Positions 7,162 to 18,000 of a stretch of DNA of 30,668 nt are shown here, piece by piece. The DNA is taken from contig JAEYYV010000255.1 of the NCBI GenBank assembly GCA_023428295.1, positions 1 to 30,668 on the forward strand, read 5' to 3'. Position numbers and translations under genes: made by a program. Source of the stretch: Pseudomonadota bacterium (GTDB lineage Bacteria; Myxococcota_A; Polyangia; Haliangiales; Haliangiaceae). Every line of letters begins with the position of its first letter. Position 1 is the first letter of the stretch. A model generated the notes under the pieces. That model saw only the letters and a program-made list of their open reading frames with translations, had not been told where the DNA came from and made no database searches.

Positions 7162-8358
7162 TTAGTGCGCGCCACGGAGCGCGAGGACCGCTGCGAGTCC
7201 TTCATCGCACGTGGGGCGGATCTCGTTCGGCGGCAGGACAAACCCGCCACGACCCTTGGGCCGTAGCTCGATCGTATAGGCGAGAGCACCGTTGCGGCCG
7301 TACATGAAGTCCTGCGCGGTGCCCGCGGCGGGATACAACTCCACGCCCGACATCAGCGTGTAGCGCTGCTGATGCTGCGCGTAGATCGCGGAGGCCAACG
7401 TGTCGCCGACGGCGGTCAGCCGATCGTGATCAGCGGATCGCTTCGACGTGTAGTTCCACGGGAAGAGAACGAGCTGGCCGTACGAGTGAAAGTCGATCGC
7501 GAGCTGCGGTCGCACGCGCTCCGCGAGATCGCGAACGGCAGCGGTCTCCGGCTCGGAGAATGCGTACTCGCCGCGATAGACATCGGAGCGCTTGTTGCTG
7601 CTCAACCCAGGACCGCCGAACGCGACGCCCCAGTTGCGATTGAGATCCACGCCGTAGCCGCCGCGTCGGTTCTTGCGCCAGTAGCGACTCGATGACCACG
7701 AGTACTGGTAGCCGTCGGGGTTCACGACGGGCACGACCCACAGCGTCGTCGAGTCGACAAACGAGCGCACCGCGGGATCGCGATCGTAGTCGCGCACGAG
7801 GCGATCGGCGATACACGTGGTGGTCATGGCAGCGATCCACTCGCGCGCGTGCTGCGTTCCGTTGATCAGCATCGGCGTGGCGTTCACCGCCGGGCCGCCG
7901 ATGCGCAGCGCCCAGATCGTGCGCCCGTCGATGGACGTGCCGATGCCATGCAGCGACACGCGATCCGGTGCGAGCTTGGCGAGGTTGGCGATGTACTCGC
8001 TGATCGCGCCGTAGTCCTTGTACTCGGCGAACCAGTCCGCGTCGCTCGCCTGCGGCGATGCGAGCCGCGCGGCCTCCGCCTCCGCGACGGCATCGATGTC
8101 CGGGACGATGACCTCCCACGTGAATCCGCGCGCGGCGAGCTGCGGCAGCGTCCGCGCGTCGACGACGATGTCGATCGGCTCACCCGGCTTGCGATGTTCG
8201 CTCCACACGTCGAGCGCTAGATCTTCAGCGAGCGGCGAGGTCCGGATCGCCACGCGCGTCGTGCCGCTCGGTTGCAATGCGAGCACTGACGTCGCGAACG
8301 CGGCGGCGAGGATCGAAGGCCACAGACGCGCGGTCGCGCGGGGAGCTCTGAGGGTCAC
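7162..8358 (-). CDS. Secreted M14-family zinc carboxypeptidase
   Basis: 398 residues, GTG start at 8358. Residues 1-30 form a signal peptide with an arginine-rich start (about 10-27 hydrophobic). Residues 35-105 look like a propeptide. The peptidase M14 domain follows from about 110. Zinc ligands are visible as HAREW (H170, E173) and FHSYGQL (H291). The substrate-binding motifs NPDGY and VDLNRNW (R241) are present, and the catalytic glutamate is E364 in YTIELR. This is the complete active site of the carboxypeptidase A/B type, which removes C-terminal amino acids from peptides. In a predatory or saprophytic bacterium it would serve extracellular protein digestion. It lies 19 bp downstream of the alpha/beta hydrolase gene and may share its transcript. 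Confidence 0.93.
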   Translation of the reverse strand: MTLRAPRATARLWPSILAAAFATSVLALQPSGTTRVAIRTSPLAEDLALDVWSEHRKPGEPIDIVVDARTLPQLAARGFTWEVIVPDIDAVAEAEAARLASPQASDADWFAEYKDYGAISEYIANLAKLAPDRVSLHGIGTSIDGRTIWALRIGGPAVNATPMLINGTQHAREWIAAMTTTCIADRLVRDYDRDPAVRSFVDSTTLWVVPVVNPDGYQYSWSSSRYWRKNRRGGYGVDLNRNWGVAFGGPGLSSNKRSDVYRGEYAFSEPETAAVRDLAERVRPQLAIDFHSYGQLVLFPWNYTSKRSADHDRLTAVGDTLASAIYAQHQQRYTLMSGVELYPAAGTAQDFMYGRNGALAYTIELRPKGRGGFVLPPNEIRPTCDEGLAAVLALRGAH

Positions 8359-8377
8359 CTCGGTAGTCTAGGGCATC

Positions 8378-9202
8378 TCAGGCGACGGCGCGAAGGGACC
8401 ACACCTCGTCGAGGAACTGGAGCAGCGACGCGTCGAGGCGCTTGGGGGCGATGCGCCACTCGTAGATGGACCGGGCGCGAGCGAGGCGGGCATTGGGCAG
8501 CTCGCGCGCGATGCGGTCCGCGTCGGTGAACGGATGGATCGGATCCGACGGATGTCCGATCACGAGCGTGGGATGCGTGAGCGCGCGGCGCTGCTCGATC
8601 GGTGGCGCGACGCGTCCGAAGATCAAGCCGTCGAGCACCGCGAGCGACGCCTTGGGATCGCGACGGACAAAATCGAGGCCGATATCGATCACGAAGTGCG
8701 TGCGCGGAATCTTGCGCGTGAGCCACGAGACCGCGCGCATCGTGCCCTGGCTGATCCGCAGCGCGAGAGCGAGCGGCACGAACGCGGCAGCCGCGGCAGG
8801 CAGCGCGTTCTCGAGCACCGGCATCTCGATCACGAGCCCGCGCACGCGCGACGGTGCGGCGCACGCGACTTCGAGCGCGACGTTCGCCCCGAGCGACGTG
8901 CCGCCGATGACGGCTTGGTGAACATCGAGATGATCGAGCAGCGCGATGATGTCCTGTCCGAACTGCGTCATCGAGTACGACGTCATGTCGTGCGGCTGAT
9001 CGGAGTCGCCGTGACCGAGCATGTCGACGCAGATCACGCGATGGCCCGCGGACGCCAGCGTCGGCGCGAGCCGCGTGTACATGCGGCTGTCCATCAGGAG
9101 GCCGTGGGTGAGAACGATGACGCGGTGGCCATGGCCGTACTCGCGAAATGCGATCCGACGTCCTCGCAGCGTGACACTCATGCTCGTAGGCATCACCGGC
9201 AT
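8378..9202 (-). CDS. Alpha/beta hydrolase
   Basis: 274 residues from the ATG at 9202; ATGs at 9193 and 9181 are possible alternatives. The open frame continues far upstream, but that part is antisense to the amine oxidase gene. It shows the alpha/beta hydrolase layout: oxyanion loop LTHGLLMD (about 31-38), VDMLGHGDSD (59-68) and the nucleophile elbow GGTSLG with Ser 103. The acid is probably the Asp of GHPSDPIHPF (about 225). No histidine follows in the C-terminal 40 residues, which instead carry ARSIYEWR. The His of DPIHPF is therefore the only late candidate. The substrate is unknown; it is probably a small ester or lactone. Divergent from the amine oxidase gene across 51 bp. Confidence 0.86.
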   Translation of the reverse strand: MPVMPTSMSVTLRGRRIAFREYGHGHRVIVLTHGLLMDSRMYTRLAPTLASAGHRVICVDMLGHGDSDQPHDMTSYSMTQFGQDIIALLDHLDVHQAVIGGTSLGANVALEVACAAPSRVRGLVIEMPVLENALPAAAAAFVPLALALRISQGTMRAVSWLTRKIPRTHFVIDIGLDFVRRDPKASLAVLDGLIFGRVAPPIEQRRALTHPTLVIGHPSDPIHPFTDADRIARELPNARLARARSIYEWRIAPKRLDASLLQFLDEVWSLRAVA

Positions 9203-9253
9203 CGTACCGTGAGGCCGACCTGCCAGGGCGCGGTGCTTGCAACCTCGGGCATC

Positions 9254-10531
9254 ATGGCCGAAGTCGCGATCATCGGAGCCGGTATTGCGGGCCTCGTCGC
9301 CGCGCGTGTCCTCGTCGAGCACGGCATCGACGTCGCGCTGTTCGAAGCGAGCGACCGCGTGGGCGGAAGAATTCGTACCGTCGGCGATCCCGAGAGCGCA
9401 CTTCCGATCGAGCTCGGACCCGAGTACGTCCACGGCGCATCCGAGGCGACGATGGATCTCCTGCGCGAAGCGGGCATCGAGCTCGAGCGCGGTGACGAGA
9501 CGCATCACGTCCAGCGCGAAGGCTCGCTCGCCGAGATCCCGCCGATCTGGGACAAGGTCGGTGCCATTCTCGCGCACGTGGATCGCGACCGATCCGTGAC
9601 GTCGTTCCTGCGCGAAGCGAACCTGCCGCCCGACGAGGCGCTCTTGTTCGCATCGTTCGTCGAAGGCTTCTACGGCGCCGAGCTCTCCGACATCGGCATC
9701 CTCGGCGTCGCCCTCGATGCGAGCGGCGCGGGCGCTCGTGACGAGGGCCAGTCCCACGTCCGCGGAGGCTACGAGCAGCTCGTTCGCTGGCTCGCGGCGC
9801 GCATCGTTCGCGCCGGCGCACGCATTCACCTGGGCTCCGCGGTGCACTCGATCGACGCGAGCAAGCACCCGATCCGCATCCAGTACCGCGCCGGCAGCGA
9901 GGAAGGCATCGCGTTCGCACAGCGCGCCATCGTCACGCTGCCCGTCGGTGTGTTGCAGTCGAACGTGACCATCCGCCCTCCCCTCGTGCCGCAAGCGCTC
10001 GCGCTCGGAAAGCTCTCGATGGGCCAGGTCGTGAAGCTCGCGCTCGTTCTGCGCGAGCCCGCGTGGCCGTCGCGCAACGACGAACATCTCGCGTTCATCT
10101 ACCGCGGGGACGGACCGTTCCCGACGTACTGGCTTCGTTCGCAGAACGGCAGTCACGTGCTCACCGCGTGGGCCGGTGGTGCCCACGCGAAGGCGCTGGC
10201 GAACGTCTCGCTCGAGGAGCGCACAGAGCTCGCGGTTCGCGGCTTCGCGTCCGCGCTCGACCTGCCGTTCAGCAAGCTGTCCGCCGATGTCGCGAACGTG
10301 CATCACCACGACTACGACGCAGATCCTCTGTCGCGCGGCGCGTACAGCTACACGCGCGTCGGCGGCACCGGCGCTGCCGAGCAGCTCGCCGAGCCGTTCG
10401 AAGATCGCCTGTTCTTCGCGGGCGAAGCCACGGACGCGGACAACCAGGGCACCGTCTCGGGGGCGATCACGAGCGGCCTGCGCGCCGCGCGCGAGATCGT
10501 CAGCGCGCGAAACAAACGCGCTGCTGCTTAG
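9254..10531 (+). CDS. FAD-dependent flavin amine oxidase
   Basis: 425 residues from the ATG at 9254; the frame is open upstream, but that part is antisense to the hydrolase gene. The N-terminus VAIIGAGIAGLVAARVL is the FAD-binding dinucleotide fold, followed by the family motif EASDRVGGRI and, at about residue 55, ELGPEYVHG. The C-terminus RLFFAGEATD...GTVSGAITSGLRAA is the second FAD contact characteristic of monoamine/polyamine oxidases. Such enzymes oxidise amines to imines with production of hydrogen peroxide; the substrate here is unknown. No signal peptide. Its stop overlaps that of the convergent E1-beta gene by four bases (10528-10531). Confidence 0.9.
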   Translation: MAEVAIIGAGIAGLVAARVLVEHGIDVALFEASDRVGGRIRTVGDPESALPIELGPEYVHGASEATMDLLREAGIELERGDETHHVQREGSLAEIPPIWDKVGAILAHVDRDRSVTSFLREANLPPDEALLFASFVEGFYGAELSDIGILGVALDASGAGARDEGQSHVRGGYEQLVRWLAARIVRAGARIHLGSAVHSIDASKHPIRIQYRAGSEEGIAFAQRAIVTLPVGVLQSNVTIRPPLVPQALALGKLSMGQVVKLALVLREPAWPSRNDEHLAFIYRGDGPFPTYWLRSQNGSHVLTAWAGGAHAKALANVSLEERTELAVRGFASALDLPFSKLSADVANVHHHDYDADPLSRGAYSYTRVGGTGAAEQLAEPFEDRLFFAGEATDADNQGTVSGAITSGLRAAREIVSARNKRAAA

Positions 10532-11589
10532 GGCTCGTGCTGCGCGAGCTCGACGATGGCGCGCTTGATGCCGTCCTTCTGCGGGACGCTCGCCATCTCG
10601 AGGTTATCCGCGAGGCCAATGCCCGGCAGGTGTCCACCCGCGAGGAGCTTGGGCGGCGCGTGCAGCTCGTAGAACAGCTCCTCGATGATCCGGCGAATCA
10701 GGTGCTCGCCGAAATTGGTGATCTCGGTGTCCTCGTTCACGCACAGGACGCGGTTGGTCTTCTGCACGCTCGCCTTGATCCCGTCCCAATCGTAGGGGTG
10801 CAGCGAGCGGAGATCGATCACCTCCGTGTCGATGCCCTCGGACTCGAGCTCTCTCGCCGCCGCGAGCGCCATCGGAACGTTGCGCCCGTAGGTCAGCACG
10901 GTGACGGTGGTGCCTTCGCGAGCGACGCGCGCCTTGCCGATCGGGACGTACAGCTCCTCGAGCTCGGGCCACACGGGCTTCCACGCGCTGCGATCACCGA
11001 GCGGCGCGTCGATCATCTGGTTCAGCTTCTTGTCGTCCTCCGGCTCGCCGGGGAGGAGCTCGCCCGGACCTGCCTTGAGGCGCAAGAGCGCCTTGGGCTT
11101 CAAGAAGAAGACCGGGTTGGGATCCTTGATCGCGCTCAGCATGAGGCCGTACGCGTCGAGCGGGTTCGACGGCATCACGATCTTCCAGCCGGGGATACGC
11201 GTCGCCGTGGCGTCGAAGGAGTGCGAGTGATACAGGCTGCCGCGAATGCCCGCGCCGACCGGCGTCATGAGCACCATCGGCACGTTCCAATCGCCCGCGC
11301 TCGACCAGTACGTGTTGCCGGCGAGCTTGAGCAGATCGATCGTGTTGAACGCGTAGTCACAGAACTGGATCTCGGCGACGGGGCGCTGCCCCGCGAGCGC
11401 GAGACCGATCGCCATGCCGACGATGCCGCGCTCGTCGAGCGGCGTGTTCCACGCGTTCTTCAGGCCCTGCGTTCCCGTGAACACGCCACCGAGCGGTGGG
11501 CCCACGTCCTCGCCGAAGATGTCGGTGACACCGAGGCGCGACTCGCCGACGTGAAGCGCCATGCGGATCGCTTGGATCATCGTCGCCAT
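10528..11589 (-). CDS. 2-oxoacid dehydrogenase E1 component, beta subunit (branched-chain type)
   Basis: 353 residues. The N-terminus (MIQAIRMALHVGESR, FGEDVG, GGVFTGTQGL, DERGIVGMAIGLALAG, EIQFCDYAFN) is the pyrimidine-binding domain of E1-beta subunits, with a glutamate in FGEDVG where these enzymes activate thiamine diphosphate. GAGIRGSLYHSHSFDA and VMPSNPLDAYGL follow. The C-terminal transketolase-like domain (VTVLTYGRNV, IDLRSLHPYDWD, VNEDTEITNFGEHL) is complete. With E1-alpha it forms an alpha2beta2 decarboxylase that feeds acyl groups to a lipoylated E2. Resemblance is greatest to branched-chain 2-oxoisovalerate dehydrogenases, but pyruvate or acetoin use cannot be excluded. The ATG directly follows the E1-alpha stop codon. 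No E2 or E3 gene is in the window. Confidence 0.92.
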   Translation of the reverse strand: MATMIQAIRMALHVGESRLGVTDIFGEDVGPPLGGVFTGTQGLKNAWNTPLDERGIVGMAIGLALAGQRPVAEIQFCDYAFNTIDLLKLAGNTYWSSAGDWNVPMVLMTPVGAGIRGSLYHSHSFDATATRIPGWKIVMPSNPLDAYGLMLSAIKDPNPVFFLKPKALLRLKAGPGELLPGEPEDDKKLNQMIDAPLGDRSAWKPVWPELEELYVPIGKARVAREGTTVTVLTYGRNVPMALAAARELESEGIDTEVIDLRSLHPYDWDGIKASVQKTNRVLCVNEDTEITNFGEHLIRRIIEELFYELHAPPKLLAGGHLPGIGLADNLEMASVPQKDGIKRAIVELAQHEP

Positions 11590-12612
11590 CTAGCGCTCGC
11601 CTCCGACGACGTTCTTGTCCGCGAAGATGTACTCGTACACCGACTCGGGCGCCGGCTGCGGCTCCTGGCGCACGCGCTTGGCCGCCTCGCCGAGCTCGTT
11701 CGTGTACTTCTCTCGCAGCGCGTCCATCTGCGACCGCGTGAGGAGCCCGCGCTCCTCGAGCTTCTGCTCGAAGCGAACGAGACAGTCGTCTTCCTTGTGG
11801 AGGTTGGCTCCGCTCGCCGACGAGTGACCGCGCAAGCGCGACACCATCGCTTCGAGGAGGTACGGCTTCTTCTCCGTGCGCACGTACTCGATCGCTTTGC
11901 TGATCGCCGCGTGTGACGCCTCGACATCGTTGCCGTCGACGATCGCGGTGGGCATGCCGAACGCCTTGCCGCGCTCCGCGATCTGCGCGTAGCCGTGCTG
12001 GCCCTCGTACGAGGTGGAGATGCCCCAGCGATTGTTGGTGACGATCATGAGGAGCGGCAGCTCGTTGCCTTTGCGCGAGCTCCACACGAGCGCCGTGGCG
12101 AAATCCCCTTCGGCGGTGCCGGCGTCGCCGCCCTGCACGATCGTGATGCCCTTCGCGCCCGTCCCTTTGCGCTGTGCGCGCGCGGTGCCGATGGCGATCG
12201 AGTATTGCACCTCGATCGGCGAGGTCACCGGCACGACGTTCCACTCGCGCTTCGAGAAGTGCCCCACGAAGTTGCGGCCGCGGCTGTACGGATCCGTCGC
12301 CGTGTTCTTCATCTGGCGCATCGCATCGACCGGATCCGCGCCCATCGCGAGCAGCGTGGCGTTGGAGCGGTAGTGCAGATGCAGGTAGTCGTGATCGACG
12401 CCCATGCCCTTGTCGACCAAGAGGCCGAGCGGCACGTTGAACGCTTCTTCACCGGGTCCACCGATCCAGAAGAACCCGTCGCCCTGTTTGTACATGGTGA
12501 TGAGGCGCTCCTCGAGCACACGGGCCTGAACCATCAGGTCGTGAATCTTCAGGGCGGTCTCCGAGGAGAACGCCGGAGCGATCGTCGGGCGGCTGGCGGA
12601 TGCAACGCTCAT
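11590..12612 (-). CDS. 2-oxoacid dehydrogenase E1 component, alpha subunit (branched-chain type)
   Basis: 340 residues from the ATG at 12612; an extension to 12702 is open but not protein-like. Key motifs are GGPGEEAFNVPLG (51-63), HDYLHLHYRS (74-83), and the thiamine-diphosphate/metal motif GGDAGTAEGDF (161-171) closed by TNNRWG (192-197). A GHSSASGAN loop follows at about 265. This loop corresponds to the phosphorylation loop of mitochondrial E1-alpha. It decarboxylates branched-chain 2-oxoacids together with the beta subunit. In myxobacteria such enzymes supply isovaleryl-type primers for iso-branched fatty acids; that link is family knowledge, not shown here. It is the first gene of a two-gene operon, about 126 bp downstream of the pbpC stop. 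Confidence 0.92.
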   Translation of the reverse strand: MSVASASRPTIAPAFSSETALKIHDLMVQARVLEERLITMYKQGDGFFWIGGPGEEAFNVPLGLLVDKGMGVDHDYLHLHYRSNATLLAMGADPVDAMRQMKNTATDPYSRGRNFVGHFSKREWNVVPVTSPIEVQYSIAIGTARAQRKGTGAKGITIVQGGDAGTAEGDFATALVWSSRKGNELPLLMIVTNNRWGISTSYEGQHGYAQIAERGKAFGMPTAIVDGNDVEASHAAISKAIEYVRTEKKPYLLEAMVSRLRGHSSASGANLHKEDDCLVRFEQKLEERGLLTRSQMDALREKYTNELGEAAKRVRQEPQPAPESVYEYIFADKNVVGGER

Positions 12613-12738
12613 GGACGCACCCGTCTTACCGCAATCGGTGCGGATGTCACAGGGTCTAGGACCGCGTGATCTTTCACGCTCTGCGTCATCCTCCGAGAGC
12701 AACGATGCGCGCGGACGACGTGTGGACGACGCGCGGGC

Positions 12739-15032
<2,294 letters not shown>

Positions 15033-15033
<1 letters not shown>

Positions 15034-18000
15034 TACTTGGCCTTCACCTCGATCACGTCGGCGGCGGTCTGCCCGCGCACGGACGGCTCGTACATCAGCT
15101 CGGTGATCGCCGGCGGACGCGCGAACGTTCCGACGGACGTGGCGCGCATCGTGTACTCGTAGACGTACTTGCCGTCGGACGACCACTCGTTCGTGAAGTC
15201 CACGTGGTCGTCGCGCATCTCGCGATACACGCCCCACGACTCGGTCTGCTTCACGCCGGCATCGCCCGTGGTCACGAGGCGCGTGTTGAGTGGCTCGAAC
15301 GCCGCCGGAATCGCGTCGGAGATAATGAGGTGGTTCACGTCCTCGTTGATCTGCAGCGACAGCCGCACGACCACCACGTCACCGACGGTGAACGACGACT
15401 TCGGGTTGCCCTTCTCGTCGAGATACTCGCGCGTGAGGCCGAGACCCTTGTTCTCGAACTTCAGCGCGCCGGGCTTGCGGCGATACTTCATCTCGACCGA
15501 GTAGCTGACCTCACCCTTCGGCGCGAACGTCAGCTCGCCCGCCTGGGCGAGCGGCACCGTCGCGACGCGCATGCGCTGCTTGCCTGACAACGCACCGCTG
15601 ATGATCTGCTGGCCATCGAGCGCAACGTTGATCGACGGCGTGGTCGTGTTGCTCTTCGAGTACGCGGCCAACGCGAGCAGCGAGTAGAGGTTGGATTGCG
15701 TGTCGATGTACCGCTGCTTGCGGCGCTCCTTCATGATCGCGCGCACGAGCCCTGGGATCGCGGCGTTCCTACCGTCGAGCTCGACGAGCGCGTGCAGCAC
15801 CATCGACGTGGTGCGCAGCCCGCTCGACATGTACCAACCCATCTTCTTCTGATCCGGCTCCTCGATCAGCGCGTCGGTCTTGGCCGCGACGGCTGCGAGG
15901 GCGCCGAGCTCGCCGAGCACCTTGGTCACGGCGGGATCCTTGGCCCCCACGCTCGCGGCGAGCGCACGCAGCGCGTACGCCTTGCCGTAGATCGGGAGCT
16001 TCGGGTTAGCGAGCAGCGTCGTCACACCCGGGCCGTCCTTGTCACCGAGCACCGCGCGCACGTACAGCGCGAACGCTTGATTGCCGAGGTTTCCGGACTC
16101 GTTGTAGTAGTGGCGCGACGTGTCCGGGTTCTTGCCGTCGTTGCGCAGATACTCGAGTGCGTCCGCGATGCGCTGCTGGTCGACCTTGTAGCCGGCCTGC
16201 TGCGCGATCGAGAAGCCCCACAGCGCGTACGCCGTGTAGTAGGTCTCGGCCGATCCGCCGGGCCACAGCGAGAAGCCGCCGTACGCCGTCTGGTGACGCC
16301 CCATCTTGGCGAGGCCCGCGGTGACGAAGCCTTCGAGCTTGGGCCCCGCGAGGCCATCGATCGCGAGGGACTCCGCGAGATCGCGCACGGCGATCATCGG
16401 GATGACCTTGGACGTCGTCTGCTCGAGGCAGCCGTACGGATAGCCGACGAGGTCGCGCAAGCTGTCCTCGATGCCGGCGAGGCCGTCCGGATCGACGGAG
16501 ATGGCGAGCTGCACGCTGCCGGGCTCCGCGTCCGCGGGCACGCTGACCGGCAGCTTGGTGTCCGCCGTGATCGCCGCGTGACCGACGTGATCGGTGTACA
16601 GCGGCGAGGGATGCACGACGGGGAGCGTGAACTCCACGGCGTCGCTCTCGTTGTTCATCGTGACGGAGAAGCGCAGCTTCGCGTCGCCGACGAGGTCCTT
16701 CGCCGAGATCTCGAACATCACCGGCGTACGCGCGCCCTTCGCGAGCTGCACCGTTTGCTCGGCCGCCCCCGTCAGCACGACGTTCTCGCCGACGAGCTTC
16801 ACCGTCGCCGTCCCTGCCCCGCCGGTCTCGTTGTGCACGATCACGCCGCCGCGCAGCTTGTCGCCGATCGCGAGGAAGCGCGGCAGTGCGTTCATGAGCT
16901 GCAGCGGCTTGCTCACCGTGAACCGCTTGTCCGACGAGCCGAACCTGTACGTCTTGTCAGCGGCGACGGCCATCACGCGGAACGCGGTCAGGTTGTCCGG
17001 CGCGTTGAACTTCACCGTCGCGACGCCATTTGCATCGGTCACCGCACCCGGTGCCCACACCGCGGTCGACGCGAAGCGCGAGCGCAGCGTTCCCGGCGCA
17101 TCGCCGCCCGTGGCGGGACGCTCGAGGTTCGGGCCCGGGATGTCGCGGATGTACTCGTACTGCGTGGCCGTCGTGGTGCCGATGCCCCACGGCGCGAAGA
17201 ACGTCGGGATCGGGTTCGGCGTCTCGTAGCCGATGAGCGAGAGCACGCCTTCATCGGCGGCGGTGATCGATACCTCCGCGCTGACCGGCTTGCCGTCCTT
17301 GTCGACGACCTTCACCGTCGCGGTCACCGGAGCGCCGGGCCGGTAGTCCGCCTTGTTCGTCTCGATCGACACCCTGAGCTTGTTGTCCGCCGGGCGCACC
17401 GGGAGGTTCACCATGCCCATGCGCATGCGCGGCTTGCCACGCGGCCCATCCCCCGAGCGGCCTTGCACGAGCGCGATGGAGACGTAGACGTTCGGCGCCA
17501 TCGCCTCGGTGATCGGCACCGTGAGCGACTTGGTCTTCGCCGTCACCTCGATCATGCGCTGCTCGATCACGCCATCGCGCTCGATCGTGACGAGGCCGGT
17601 CGCGTTTGCGAGATCCGTCTTCAGGATCAGCGTCGCCGTGTCGCCGGCCTTGTACTCCTTCTTGTCGGCGGCGATGTCGAACGAGAGCGAGTCGCTCGAA
17701 CGCCACGAGCCGCCCTCGCCACCCCACGCGTACACCTGGAGGGCGGCCACCGCGGTCTCGTCCTTCTCCTTGTCGTTCGCGGCCTCGACGAGCACGAGGT
17801 AGTCACCGTCCTTGTCGGGCGTGAAGTCGATGTCCGTCGGCTTGCCCGACGTCAGCGTCACGACCTTCTCGAACAGCGTCTCGGTCTTGTCGTTGCACGA
17901 GTAGCTGCCGCGATAGCCCCAGTCCTCCCACACGCAGTTCCAATCACGGCGCGTGATGGTCACCTTGGCGGCGCCATCGATCATCTTGCCATCGGGCGAC

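Noticed and set aside
8534..9253. 240-codon upstream extension of the amine oxidase
   Set aside because: Antisense to the hydrolase and not protein-like; the FAD-binding fold starts three residues after the ATG at 9254.
15034..15237. 68-codon upstream extension of pbpC
   Set aside because: Arg-rich and lying inside the macroglobulin coding end; the GTG at 15033 gives the expected short cytoplasmic start before the membrane helix.
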